A stretch of 59,293 bases of DNA from an uncultured Clostridium sp. (GTDB lineage: Bacteria > Bacillota > Clostridia > Clostridiales > Clostridiaceae), in NCBI RefSeq assembly GCF_934754925.1, contig NZ_CAKVJA010000013.1, positions 1-59,293 on the forward strand, read 5' to 3'. Below, piece by piece: positions 33,673 through 42,975 of this stretch. Both the position numbers and the translations under genes were made by a program. Below the pieces are notes generated by a model. That model was not told the DNA's origin. It searched no databases and saw only the letters and a list, made by a program, of their open reading frames with translations. Every line of letters starts with the position of its first letter. Position 1 is the first letter of the stretch.

Positions 33673-34845
33673 ATGATTACTGTTATTAAAAATGTAAATG
33701 TATATGCACCAGAAAAGTTAGGTAAGAAAGATGTTGTTATTGTAAGTGATAAGATTGAAGGAATATATGATAATGTGAATATTCCTAATGATTTTATAGA
33801 GATAAAAGTAATAGATGGAAAAGATAAAATATTATTTCCGGGATTTTTAGATTGCCATGTCCATATTATTGGTGGAGGGGGAGAAGGGGGATTTAGGACA
33901 AGAACTCCAGAAATATCAGTGATTTCTTTAGTAGAAGCTGGAATTACCACAGTTGTAGGATGCATAGGAACTGATGGGGTATGTAGAAATATGAGATCAC
34001 TTATTGCAAAAGCAAAAGGACTAGAAGAAGAAGGAATAACATCCTATTGCTATACAGGTTCCTATGAGATACCAGTAAAAACAATTACAGAAAGTATAAA
34101 AGGTGATTTTATGATGGTGGATAAGGTTATTGGTGTTGGAGAAGTAGCATTATCAGATCATAGAAGTTCACAATCATCATATCAAGAGTTTGTAAACACT
34201 GTAGCTCAAGCCAGAGTAGGAGGATTATTATCAGGAAAAGCCGGAATTGTTAATGTACATTTAGGAGATGGTGCTAGAAGGTTAGAATATTTATTTAAAC
34301 TTATAGAAGAAACAGAAATTCCACCAACTCAACTCTTACCTACACATATTAATAGAAGTGATAAATTATTTGAAGTAGGAATTGAATATGCTAAAAAGGG
34401 AGGATTTATTGATTTAACAACAAGCTCAGATCCAAGATTCTTAGAACCAGGAGAGCTAAGAGCAGGAGAGGGATTAGCACTCTTATTAAAGAAGGGTGTA
34501 GATATTAAACATATAACATTTTCATCAGATGGAAATGGAAGCATGCCGGTATTTGATAGAGATGGAAAACTAGTTGGCCTTGGAATATGCTCTGTTAAAA
34601 CCCTTTATAGAGAAGTTAAAGAGAGTATCAAAAAGTATAATGTGCCTATGGAGGATGCAATAAAAGTAATTACTTCAAATGTTGCAGAATTCCTTAAGTT
34701 AAATAATAAGGGGAAAATAGAAGAAGGAAGAGATGCTGATTTTGTTATCGTAAATAAAGATAGTTTAGATATTGATATGGTAATTGCTAAAGGAAAAATT
34801 GTTGTTGAAGATGGAAAGTCATCAATTAAACCAACATTTAAATAA
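33673..34845 (+). CDS. iadA: Isoaspartyl dipeptidase (beta-aspartyl peptidase)
   Basis: Encodes 390 residues of the amidohydrolase superfamily. It cleaves isoaspartyl dipeptides that arise from damaged proteins. The metal-binding HxH lies in GFLDCHVHIIGGGGEGG; later conserved residues include the Tyr/Glu region (GEVALSDHRSS), HLGDG, LPTHINR and the final Asp in TFSSDGNGS. The SD AAAGGAGG precedes the ATG. It is followed by a terminator. Confidence 0.92.
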   Translation: MITVIKNVNVYAPEKLGKKDVVIVSDKIEGIYDNVNIPNDFIEIKVIDGKDKILFPGFLDCHVHIIGGGGEGGFRTRTPEISVISLVEAGITTVVGCIGTDGVCRNMRSLIAKAKGLEEEGITSYCYTGSYEIPVKTITESIKGDFMMVDKVIGVGEVALSDHRSSQSSYQEFVNTVAQARVGGLLSGKAGIVNVHLGDGARRLEYLFKLIEETEIPPTQLLPTHINRSDKLFEVGIEYAKKGGFIDLTTSSDPRFLEPGELRAGEGLALLLKKGVDIKHITFSSDGNGSMPVFDRDGKLVGLGICSVKTLYREVKESIKKYNVPMEDAIKVITSNVAEFLKLNNKGKIEEGRDADFVIVNKDSLDIDMVIAKGKIVVEDGKSSIKPTFK

Positions 34846-34852
34846 AAATTTA

Positions 34853-34886
34853 AGGGCTATCTAAAAAGAATAGCCCTAATTTTTTA
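34853..34886. terminator. Terminator between iadA and the SleB-like gene
   Basis: AGGGCTAT (34853-34860) pairs with ATAGCCCT (34870-34877) and is followed by AATTTTTTA. The A-rich left side lets it serve the convergent minus-strand gene as well. Confidence 0.85.
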
Positions 34887-35462
34887 TAGTGTAAAGAATA
34901 AATGTTGTCCTATGGAGACTATATTATGTTTTTCAACACCCTGCATCCAACTGCAAGTAGCTATATCAGGATTGTAGAAAAATACAGCATCTCCTGTAGG
35001 ATCATTTCCACTTAATGCGTCATATACAGCATCAAAACATTCTTGTGTTGGTTGAACATCAATACTACCGTCAACTATACAAGAAAAAGCTTTTGGTTGA
35101 AATATAACACCTTGTATAGTATTAGGAAACCCATTATTAAGAGCCCTATTTAATATAACTGATGCAACAGCAACTTTTCCCTCGTAGGGTTCACCCTTAC
35201 TTTCAGCATATACAACTTGAGACATTAAATAAATATCTGATTGCGTTAAATAAAGCATCTGATTATTATCTTTAAAAACTTCCACATATTCTTCATCAGA
35301 TAAATTTATATAGTTATTTCTGTTAATTTCCAAATTTGATAAATTATTTTCTATTCTTGTACTTGCGCTTACATTAATAGCAGATAAATTTTGTAAGCTT
35401 AAGTCAAGTGCTGAAAGAGATAGGGTTAGAATAATACAAAATAAAAATTTTTCAAGTTTCAT
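34884..35462 (-). CDS. Cell wall hydrolase, SleB-like catalytic domain
   Basis: Encodes 192 residues on the minus strand. A signal peptide (residues of about 1-34) precedes a linker and a Hydrolase_2 (SleB/CwlJ) domain at about 75-192. The catalytic Glu lies in VVYAESKGEPYEGKVAV, followed by VASVILNRALNNGFPNTI and the typical FSC...GDAVFFYNP blocks. Such enzymes cut cortex peptidoglycan during germination or growth. The ATG at 35462 has AAGGAGG 6 nt upstream; a longer opening to 35489 lies beyond the SD. No N-terminal PG-binding domain, so it is shorter than SleB. Confidence 0.87.
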   Translation of the reverse strand: MKLEKFLFCIILTLSLSALDLSLQNLSAINVSASTRIENNLSNLEINRNNYINLSDEEYVEVFKDNNQMLYLTQSDIYLMSQVVYAESKGEPYEGKVAVASVILNRALNNGFPNTIQGVIFQPKAFSCIVDGSIDVQPTQECFDAVYDALSGNDPTGDAVFFYNPDIATCSWMQGVEKHNIVSIGQHLFFTL

Positions 35463-35535
35463 AAAAAACCTCCTTCTGGAATAACCCAATCGAGATATAT
35501 TTTACCCAAAAAATTTTAAATAATACAAAACATTA

Positions 35536-36558
35536 TCAAAAAGAGTTTAATAATGATTCAAAGGAAGTTTTTACATCATCATATTTAGAATAGGCATTAG
35601 CATAATTTTTATTTATAGTTTCCTTATTCTCCTCATAGCTAGGAGAAGATTTCTCATAAATAACAGCAATTTTTAAAGCATTTAAATAAGTTGAATATAA
35701 AGTAAAAGTGTTATTTAGACTATTATAATAAGACATACAACCTTCTGGTATTGAAGAGTAGTTAAAATCTTTCTTTATAGTTTCAAGGGTATTTTCTTTT
35801 TCTTTAATATCATTAAGAATTACATCTAAAGATCTATTTTCTTTTCTTATTAAATTTATAGCTGGTTCTAAATCATCTAATATTTCATAAAATTCATTAC
35901 TACATTTAGTTAATTTCTCAATATATGAGTTGTATTGAGTTGTTTTAATTGATTCTTCCTTATTTAATTTTTCAAGAGTATTTAAGTAGCCAATTAAATT
36001 GTCTAAAAAAGTTTCACTTTCTTTTGGTAAAGTTAAGGAAAATCCATAAGTGGATAAATCTTCATAACTCTTTTCGCAATTTGATTTTAAAATTAATATT
36101 TCAGAAGTAATTTCAGATGTAGATAAATCACTAGTATAAGATAAAATATCAATACAATAACTATATAAATTCTCTGTATTTTCTATGCATGAAATTAGTG
36201 TTGGAATTATGTTAGGAGTATTATTATTTGCTATTACTACAGCAGATACCTTCTCTTTTAACTCTTCTAATTGCTTTAAATCATCATTTAATATACTAGA
36301 AGCTGATTTACTATTTATAGTTACACCATTAATACATTTTTTTAAAGAAAGATTTATTTCAGATAGTTCAGTAATATAAGGTTCAAAATCTTTTAAAGAT
36401 GTGTCTTCAGTAAAAATGTCATTATTATTAGTAGATGAAGAAATAGAATTATTATGTTTATGCAATAATAACATCATAGAGACGGTTAAAAATACACAAA
36501 TTAATAGAGTTATAATAAAGTTTTTATTTTCAAAAAATGATTTTTTTATATTTTCCAC
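35536..36558 (-). CDS. Membrane-anchored coiled-coil protein of unknown function
   Basis: Encodes about 340 residues on the minus strand. A single membrane segment near residues 15-34 (IITLLICVFLTVSMMLLLH) is followed by a Ser/Asn-rich linker and a long helical, probably extracytoplasmic part with Leu/Glu/Lys heptads. I do not recognise a family. I prefer the GTG that gives MENIKKSFF, with AAAGGA about 10 nt upstream; another GTG lies three codons earlier. It lies 74 bp upstream of the SleB-like gene on the same strand, so a joint role at the cell envelope is possible. Confidence 0.7.
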   Translation of the reverse strand: MENIKKSFFENKNFIITLLICVFLTVSMMLLLHKHNNSISSSTNNNDIFTEDTSLKDFEPYITELSEINLSLKKCINGVTINSKSASSILNDDLKQLEELKEKVSAVVIANNNTPNIIPTLISCIENTENLYSYCIDILSYTSDLSTSEITSEILILKSNCEKSYEDLSTYGFSLTLPKESETFLDNLIGYLNTLEKLNKEESIKTTQYNSYIEKLTKCSNEFYEILDDLEPAINLIRKENRSLDVILNDIKEKENTLETIKKDFNYSSIPEGCMSYYNSLNNTFTLYSTYLNALKIAVIYEKSSPSYEENKETINKNYANAYSKYDDVKTSFESLLNSF

Positions 36559-36741
36559 ACATATCACATCCTTTAATTAACTTACAATATTAAATATTAT
36601 GAAAAAACTTTTTCTATAATTTATATTATTATGAAAAATAAAATATACTTAAATAAATTTGTTGATAGAAATAAAAAAGGTTATAACAATAAAAGTGAGA
36701 AATATAGAAAAATTTAGAATAATAAAATGGAATTATAATAT

Positions 36742-36769
36742 TTTAACAATTATGAGAATAGTGTATAAT
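36742..36769 (+). promoter_or_regulatory. Candidate promoter of cdaA-cdaR
   Basis: A perfect TATAAT (36764-36769) lies 31 bp before cdaA. The -35 (TTTAAC, 36742-36747, 16 bp spacing) is weak. The neighbouring gene on the left is divergent, so a plus-strand promoter must lie here. Confidence 0.5.
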
Positions 36770-36799
36770 TTAATTAGAAAATTTATGGTGGTGGATTAA

Positions 36800-37654
36800 A
36801 TGCAAAATTTTATTTCAATGATAATGAATTCACTAAAGAGTATGTCAATTACTGCTATTATTGATATCTTAGTAGTAGCGTTTATATTTTATAAAGGATA
36901 TATGCTTATTAAAGAAACAAGAGCAGAACAGCTATTAAAGGGAATAGCATTTATAATAATATTAATTCCAATTAGTTCTATACTAAATTTGAGTATGCTA
37001 TATTTTATATTAAGCAAAACTTTAACTATTGGAATAATATCTGTGGTTATAATATTTCAACCAGAGATAAGAAGAGCATTAGAGCATTTAGGAAGAAGTG
37101 CTTTTGAAGATAAACATGGTTTTGAAGATAGTGAACAGAGGAATATTTATGTTAGTGAAATTGTGAATGCAGTAGCTAATTTAGCAGAAACAAAGACAGG
37201 TGCATTAATTGCAATTGAACAAGGAACAGGACTTGGAGAAATAATAGCTTCAGGAACTATATTAGAAGCAAAAATAACTTCAAATTTACTTGAAAATATA
37301 TTTGTTGTAAATACTCCACTTCATGATGGAGCCACAATAATAGGAAGAGATAAAATATTGGCATCAGGATGTGTTTTGCCATTAACTAATAATAAAGAAA
37401 TTAATAAAAAGTTAGGTACTAGACATAGGGCAGCAATAGGATTATCTGAAATATCAGACGCACTTGTTATTATAGTATCTGAAGAAACAGGAATTATTTC
37501 TTTAGCTATAAATGGACGTTTAACTAGAAATTATGATAAAGATAGATTGAGAACAATCTTACTTAAGATAATGGAGCATAGAGAAGAAAAAAATGTTAAA
37601 ACTGCTGGCAAGAAGGTGAAAACGTGGATAACTGGAAAAATAAACAGAAAATAA
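36800..37654 (+). CDS. cdaA: Diadenylate cyclase CdaA
   Basis: Encodes 284 residues; makes c-di-AMP from two ATP. Three membrane helices occupy residues of about 18-85, then a DAC domain with the catalytic LHDGATII motif and the ATP-binding GTRHRAAIGLSE motif. c-di-AMP controls potassium and osmolyte transport and is usually essential in Firmicutes. The 3' end overlaps cdaR by 31 bp. In most relatives glmM follows cdaR directly; here it is about 5.3 kb downstream. Confidence 0.95.
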   Translation: MQNFISMIMNSLKSMSITAIIDILVVAFIFYKGYMLIKETRAEQLLKGIAFIIILIPISSILNLSMLYFILSKTLTIGIISVVIIFQPEIRRALEHLGRSAFEDKHGFEDSEQRNIYVSEIVNAVANLAETKTGALIAIEQGTGLGEIIASGTILEAKITSNLLENIFVVNTPLHDGATIIGRDKILASGCVLPLTNNKEINKKLGTRHRAAIGLSEISDALVIIVSEETGIISLAINGRLTRNYDKDRLRTILLKIMEHREEKNVKTAGKKVKTWITGKINRK

Positions 37655-38883
37655 TTGTTCAATTAGTATGTCTTTTGCTATCGTTAGGATTATGGATTTA
37701 TGTAACCAATATAGAAAATCCCATAAAGTCTTATGAATTAAGTAGAGTGCCAGTAGAAATTAAGAATATCGATAGTTTAAAGAATGCAGGATTAGCATTA
37801 TCTCCTAATCAAGAGTTTTATGTGAATTTAAAAATAGAAGGTAATAGTCAAGACTTATTTAGTATAGATAAAAGCGATTTTACCATAAGTGTAGATTTAA
37901 GTGAGTTTGTACTAAAAAGTGGAGAAAATAAAATTGCTGTAAATATAGAAAATGCACCTAGTACAGTTAAAATAAAAAATAGTAATGGACTAACAATAAC
38001 TATAAAGACTGAAGCATATTCTATAAAGGAAGTTGAAGTAAAGTCTGAAATTGATGTTATTTCAAAATCAAGTTATTATGTAGCAACACCAATATTTACT
38101 CCAGAAACTATAACAGTATCTGGTCCAGAATCATTAGTAAATAAAGTAACAAAAGTCGTTGCAGAGGGTGAAGAAAGCAATGCTGTAAAAACAATTGTTA
38201 AGAATTATATGGTTACTCCAGTAGATGAAAATGGTAAAGAAGTTATAGGTGTTGAGCTATCTCAAAAGTGGGTAGAAGCAACTATTGAAATAAACGAAGG
38301 TAAGACAGTTCCAATTAAAATAAATACTACAGGAACATTGACAAATGGTTTAAGGCTAAAATCCATAAGTTCAACTACAACAGAAATAGGGATAACGGGT
38401 CCCGAAAATATATTAAATTCAATTAATGAAATTGGAACAGAAACTATAAACCTTTCTGAAATAAAAGATACTACCAATATAGAGGTTGCATTAGGAATAC
38501 CAGATGGAATATTAATTCATAATGGTGAGAATTCAATAACAGTAAGTATTGTTGTAGAAAAAGTACAAACAAAAGAATTTACTGTTGATTACTCAATTAT
38601 AGGACAGCAAGAGGGTATAAATATTATTGCTGATAGTAACACAGTAACTATAACAGTTTCGGGATTTGAAGATGTTTTAAATACTATTACTGAAGCAAAC
38701 TTTACTGCGAAATTAGATGTATCTGAATATACTGAGGAAGGTGAATTTTCTAAATCGCCAACTGTAAATTTAGTTGGAGTAGATAATGTTAATATAGATA
38801 ATGTAAGTGAAATAAAATTAACTGTATCTAAAGATGCACCTACAAATGGAGATGAAGTCCAAGAAGAGGTACCACAACAATAG
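37624..38883 (+). CDS. cdaR: CdaA regulator, YbbR-domain protein
   Basis: Encodes 419 residues from a GTG preceded by AAGGTGA inside cdaA. An N-terminal membrane anchor (residues of about 9-27; VQLVCLLLSLGLWIYV) is followed by four YbbR repeats outside the membrane, each with a P-V-x-V or V-x-G-P-x-x-V pattern (TVSGPESLVNKV, GITGPENILNSI, TVSGFEDVLNTI). CdaR binds CdaA and adjusts its activity. Overlapping reading frames enforce coupled synthesis. It ends at a strong terminator. Confidence 0.93.
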   Translation: MDNWKNKQKIIVQLVCLLLSLGLWIYVTNIENPIKSYELSRVPVEIKNIDSLKNAGLALSPNQEFYVNLKIEGNSQDLFSIDKSDFTISVDLSEFVLKSGENKIAVNIENAPSTVKIKNSNGLTITIKTEAYSIKEVEVKSEIDVISKSSYYVATPIFTPETITVSGPESLVNKVTKVVAEGEESNAVKTIVKNYMVTPVDENGKEVIGVELSQKWVEATIEINEGKTVPIKINTTGTLTNGLRLKSISSTTTEIGITGPENILNSINEIGTETINLSEIKDTTNIEVALGIPDGILIHNGENSITVSIVVEKVQTKEFTVDYSIIGQQEGINIIADSNTVTITVSGFEDVLNTITEANFTAKLDVSEYTEEGEFSKSPTVNLVGVDNVNIDNVSEIKLTVSKDAPTNGDEVQEEVPQQ

Positions 38884-38885
38884 TT

Positions 38886-38923
38886 AAAAGGTAAAGTTGG
38901 CTTAAGCTAACTTTACCTTTTTT
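38886..38923 (+). terminator. Terminator after cdaR
   Basis: AAAAGGTAAAGTTGGCTT pairs with AAGCTAACTTTACCTTTT (one G-T pair) and is followed by a T-run. It begins three bases after the cdaR stop. Confidence 0.92.
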
Positions 38924-39022
38924 GTATAGGTATTTTAATACTTCGATAACCTTAACTATTAACTATGTTAATCTTGTGATACAATATTAAAAACTACAAA
39001 TAATATTATTAAGGGTGATTAT

Positions 39023-40621
39023 ATGACTATAAGAATTAATAACTTAAGCTTAGGGTTAGATGATGATATAAAATTATTAAAAAAGAAAGCAAGTAAAAAA
39101 TTAAGAATTTCAGTAGATGAAATTAAGGATTTTAAAATAGTTAGAGAAAGTATAGATGCAAGAAATAAGGAAAATATTAAATTTACATATGCAATTGAAC
39201 TTCAACATAAAGATGAGGAAAAGTTAGTAAATAGAGTTCATGATAATGATGTAAGAATAGATAATTCAAAATATGAGCCAGATGTTGAACCAGGTAATGA
39301 AATACTAAATCATAGACCAGTAGTTGTAGGATTGGGGCCAGCAGGATTATTTGCTGCTTTAATGTTAGCACAAAAGGGATATAAACCATTAGTTGTAGAA
39401 CGTGGAGAAGATGTTGATAAAAGAACTGAAACTGTGGATAAGTTTTGGAGAACAGGTGAATTAAATTTAGAGTCAAATGTTCAATTTGGAGAAGGAGGAG
39501 CAGGATCATTTTCAGATGGTAAGCTAACTACTAGAATAAAGGATAAAAAGTGTGACTATGTTTTAGCTGAATTAGTTAAGGCTGGAGCTCCAGAAGAGAT
39601 TAGATATGAAGCAAAACCACATGTAGGAACTGATATATTAAAAGATGTAGTTAAAAACATAAGAAATCAAATTATTGCTTTAGGAGGAGAAGTTCGTTTT
39701 TCTTCTAAGCTAGAGTACATAAAAAGTAATGATGGAAAAATAAAGAGTATAATAGTAAATGGTGATGAAATACCATGTGAAGCACTTGTTTTAGCTTTAG
39801 GACATAGTTCAAGAGATACATATGAAATGTTAAATAGTATTGGAATATTCATGGAGCCAAAAGCTTTTGCTATTGGAGTTAGAATTGAACATCCACAAGA
39901 GATGATAAATGTAGGTCAATATGGTAAAATGGCTAGCCATCCAAGATTACAAGCAGCTAGTTATAACTTAACATATCAAAGTAGGACCTTAGGAAGAGGT
40001 GTATATTCTTTCTGCATGTGTCCAGGTGGAGTTGTTGTTGCGGCGGCATCTGAAGATAAAAGATTAGTTTCTAATGGAATGAGTTATCATGCAAGAAATG
40101 AGGAAAATTCAAATTCAGCTTTAGTTGTAACTGTTGGTCCAGAAGATTTTGAAGGAACTTCAGTTTTAAGAGGAATGGAATTCCAAAGACATTATGAATC
40201 TTTAGCATATAAAGTTGGTGGAGGAAACTATAAAGCTCCGGTTCAGTTATTAGGTGACTTTGTTAATGATAGAAAATCAACTAAATTAGGAGCAGTAACA
40301 CCAAGTTATAAACCAGGGTTTGAATTTGCAGATATGAGAGAGTGTTTACCTTCCTATGTAGTAGAAGGAATAAAAGATGGAGTTAATAATTTTGATAGAA
40401 AAATTAAGGGGTATGGAAGAGAAGATGCTGTCTTAACAGGAATAGAAACAAGAACTTCAGCTCCAGTTAAAATAACTAGAAATGAGAGATTAGAGAGTAT
40501 ATCATTAAGGGGTTTATATCCATGCGGAGAAGGTGCCGGTTTTGCAGGTGGAATTGTATCAGCGGCAGTTGATGGAATCAAAGTTGCAGAAAGAATTATA
40601 GAAAAATATAAACAAATATAA
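39023..40621 (+). CDS. FAD-dependent oxidoreductase (COG2509-type)
   Basis: Encodes 532 residues. A small N-terminal domain (residues of about 1-75; basic, with KKKASKKLRISVDEI) precedes a Rossmann FAD-binding fold, VVVGLGPAGLFAALML at about 97-112, then an EGGAGSFSDGKLTTR segment and a C-terminal CGEGAGFAGGIVSAAVDG FAD motif. The family is widespread in anaerobes; its substrate is unknown. It is a single-gene unit with its own terminator. Confidence 0.87.
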   Translation: MTIRINNLSLGLDDDIKLLKKKASKKLRISVDEIKDFKIVRESIDARNKENIKFTYAIELQHKDEEKLVNRVHDNDVRIDNSKYEPDVEPGNEILNHRPVVVGLGPAGLFAALMLAQKGYKPLVVERGEDVDKRTETVDKFWRTGELNLESNVQFGEGGAGSFSDGKLTTRIKDKKCDYVLAELVKAGAPEEIRYEAKPHVGTDILKDVVKNIRNQIIALGGEVRFSSKLEYIKSNDGKIKSIIVNGDEIPCEALVLALGHSSRDTYEMLNSIGIFMEPKAFAIGVRIEHPQEMINVGQYGKMASHPRLQAASYNLTYQSRTLGRGVYSFCMCPGGVVVAAASEDKRLVSNGMSYHARNEENSNSALVVTVGPEDFEGTSVLRGMEFQRHYESLAYKVGGGNYKAPVQLLGDFVNDRKSTKLGAVTPSYKPGFEFADMRECLPSYVVEGIKDGVNNFDRKIKGYGREDAVLTGIETRTSAPVKITRNERLESISLRGLYPCGEGAGFAGGIVSAAVDGIKVAERIIEKYKQI

Positions 40622-40632
40622 TAAATATATTT

Positions 40633-40680
40633 AAGGAAAATCAGTAGTTATAGAAAATTATTGATTTTCTTTATTTTTAT
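40633..40680 (+). terminator. Terminator after the FAD oxidoreductase gene
   Basis: AAGGAAAATCA (40633-40643) pairs with TGATTTTCTTT (40662-40672) with one G-T pair, followed by a T-rich stretch. The loop is long (18 nt) and AT-rich, so strength is moderate. Confidence 0.65.
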
Positions 40681-40848
40681 TTTATAGAAGTAGTTAAAAA
40701 ATTAACATGAATTTTCTGAAAATTTAGGTTTTTATTAAAAACTTTGATAAAATAAATAATAGGTAAATATTTCAATATATAATAATATTTTCAAGTATTA
40801 TAATTGATGTGGTTATTAAATAAAGGGGTATAATAGGAGAGGTGTATT

Positions 40849-41757
40849 ATGAGTAAAAATTTTGATGATTTACTTTCAAAGTTAAGAGTAGCAGAAACAA
40901 AGAAATTATCTGTAGCAGTAGCTCAAGATGAACCAGTTTTGGAGGCTGTTAAGGCAGCAAAGGATAGAGGAATAGCAGATGCTATTTTGGTTGGAGACAA
41001 ATCAAAGATTAAAGAAGTTGCTGCAAAAATAGATATGGATTTAACAGATTTTGAAATAATTCATGAAGAAGATATTAAAAAAGCAACATTAAAAGCAATA
41101 CAATTAGTTTCTAGTGGTGCAGCAGATATGGTTATGAAAGGATTAGTAGATACAGCTACATTTTTAAGAAGTGTATTAAATAAAGAAGTTGGACTTAGAA
41201 CAGGAAAACTAATGTCTCATGTTTCTGTATTTGAAATTGAAGGAATAGATAGATTAATACTATTAACAGACGCTGCTTTCAATACTTATCCAGATTTAAA
41301 ACAAAAGGTTCAAATAATAAATAACTCTGTAATGGTTGCAAAGTCTTGTGGAATAGAAAATCCAAAAGTTGCACCAGTTTGTGCTGTTGAGGTAGTAAAT
41401 CCAGATATGCCAGCAACAGTAGATGCAGCTTTATTATCTAAAATGAGTGATAGAGGTCAAATTAAGGGCTGCATAGTTGATGGGCCTTTAGCTTTAGATA
41501 ATGCATTATCAGAGGAAGCAGCACATCATAAAGGAATTACTGGTCCGGTAGCAGGTAAAGCTGACATACTATTACTTCCTAATATAGATGTTGCAAATGT
41601 TATGTATAAATCATTAACTTATACAGCACCAACAAAGAATGGTGGTATATTAGTTGGAACATCAGCTCCTGTTATTTTAACATCAAGAGCAGATAGTTTT
41701 GAAACAAAGGTAAATTCTATTGCATTAGCAGCATTAGTTTCAGAGAATAGAAAGTAA
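40849..41757 (+). CDS. ptb: Phosphate butyryltransferase
   Basis: Encodes 302 residues; converts butyryl-CoA and phosphate to butyryl-phosphate in fermentative energy metabolism. The family's ADAILVGDKSKI region, GAADMVMKGLVDTATFLRSVLN segment, LLTDAAFNTYPDL block and C-terminal TYTAPTKNGGILVGTSAPVILTSRAD all match. The SD AGGAGAGGTG precedes the ATG. It pairs with buk 12-21 bp downstream. This marks a butyrate-forming or branched-chain acyl phosphate-using clostridium. Confidence 0.94.
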   Translation: MSKNFDDLLSKLRVAETKKLSVAVAQDEPVLEAVKAAKDRGIADAILVGDKSKIKEVAAKIDMDLTDFEIIHEEDIKKATLKAIQLVSSGAADMVMKGLVDTATFLRSVLNKEVGLRTGKLMSHVSVFEIEGIDRLILLTDAAFNTYPDLKQKVQIINNSVMVAKSCGIENPKVAPVCAVEVVNPDMPATVDAALLSKMSDRGQIKGCIVDGPLALDNALSEEAAHHKGITGPVAGKADILLLPNIDVANVMYKSLTYTAPTKNGGILVGTSAPVILTSRADSFETKVNSIALAALVSENRK

Positions 41758-41778
41758 TATTAGGGGGTATTGAGAACT

Positions 41779-42846
41779 ATGGCATATAAGTTACTAATAA
41801 TTAATCCAGGGTCAACATCTACTAAAATAGGTGTGTATTCAGATGAAAAAGAAGTTTTAGTTGAAACATTAAGACATTCATCTGATGAAATAGCAAAGTA
41901 TGATAGTATTTTTGAACAAAAAGGCTTCAGGAAAGAAGTTATAATGAATGTTTTGAAAGAAAATAATATAGATTTAAATTCATTAGATGCAATAGTAGGA
42001 AGAGGTGGAATGCTTAGACCTATTCCAGGAGGTACTTATGAAGTTACTGATAAATTACTAGAAGACTTAAAAGTTGGAGTGTCAGGTCAACATGCATCTA
42101 ATTTAGGTGGAATATTAGCCAGTGAAATTGCAAATGAAGTTGGAATAAGATCATTTATAGTTGATCCTGTTGTTGTAGATGAATTACAAGATGTAGCTAG
42201 AATTTCAGGTATTCCTGAACTGCCAAGAAGAAGTATTTTTCATGCATTAAATCAAAAAGCAGTTGCTAAGAGATATGCAAAGGAGAATGGAAGTAAATAT
42301 GATGATTTAAATCTTGTTGTAGTTCATATGGGTGGAGGGGTATCTGTTGCTGCTCATAGAGGTGGATTAGTAGTTGATGTAAATAATACTTTAGATGGAG
42401 ATGGGCCTTTTTCACCAGAAAGGTCAGGGTCAGTCCCTGTTGGAGATTTAGTTAAGTTATGCTTTAGTGGAAAGTATACTCAATCAGAAATATATAGCAA
42501 AATAGTTGGTAAGGGCGGTTATGTTGCTTATCTTAATACTAATGATGCTAGAGATGTTCTAAAGGCTCGAGAAGAAGGGAATGAATATGCTTCATTAATA
42601 TTTGATGCATTTATTTATCAAATATGCAAAGCTATTGGAGAAATGTCTACTGTTCTTAATGGAAAAGTAAATCAAATAATCTTAACTGGTGGAATAGCAT
42701 ATTCACCTATAGTTGTTAATGCAATTAAAGAAAAGGTTCAATGGATTAGTGATTTAACTATTTATCCAGGTGAAGATGAATTATTAGCTTTAGCTCAAGG
42801 TGCTATTAGAGTCCTTAATGGAGAAGAAGAGGCTAGAGAGTATTAA
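41779..42846 (+). CDS. buk: Butyrate kinase
   Basis: Encodes 355 residues of the acetokinase (ASKHA) family. It transfers phosphate from butyryl-phosphate to ADP, giving ATP and butyrate. Motifs INPGSTSTKIGVY, GRGGMLRPIPGGTY, VVHMGGGVSVAAHRGG and ILTGGIAYSP are conserved. ATG 41779 is used: the AGGGGG SD is 11 nt upstream, whereas the TTG at 41770 is only 2 nt away from it. It ends at a terminator. Confidence 0.95.
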   Translation: MAYKLLIINPGSTSTKIGVYSDEKEVLVETLRHSSDEIAKYDSIFEQKGFRKEVIMNVLKENNIDLNSLDAIVGRGGMLRPIPGGTYEVTDKLLEDLKVGVSGQHASNLGGILASEIANEVGIRSFIVDPVVVDELQDVARISGIPELPRRSIFHALNQKAVAKRYAKENGSKYDDLNLVVVHMGGGVSVAAHRGGLVVDVNNTLDGDGPFSPERSGSVPVGDLVKLCFSGKYTQSEIYSKIVGKGGYVAYLNTNDARDVLKAREEGNEYASLIFDAFIYQICKAIGEMSTVLNGKVNQIILTGGIAYSPIVVNAIKEKVQWISDLTIYPGEDELLALAQGAIRVLNGEEEAREY

Positions 42847-42866
42847 AAATAAAATTTTAAATTTTT

Positions 42867-42889
42867 AAGTGCGTTATACGCACTTTTTT
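42867..42889 (+). terminator. Terminator after buk
   Basis: AAGTGCG (42867-42873) pairs with CGCACTT (42879-42885) around TTATA and runs into a T tract. It ends the ptb-buk unit. Confidence 0.88.
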
Positions 42890-42975
42890 ATTTTGAAAAA
42901 TATAATAACATAGTTTTACTTTACAATAATATGGAAATAATTTATGGTATGAAATATTAATTGTATGGAGGGACT

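Noticed and set aside
42961..42975. TTG start of the AIM24 gene
   Set aside because: No SD upstream; the SD GGAGGG lies after this codon and serves the ATG at 42976.
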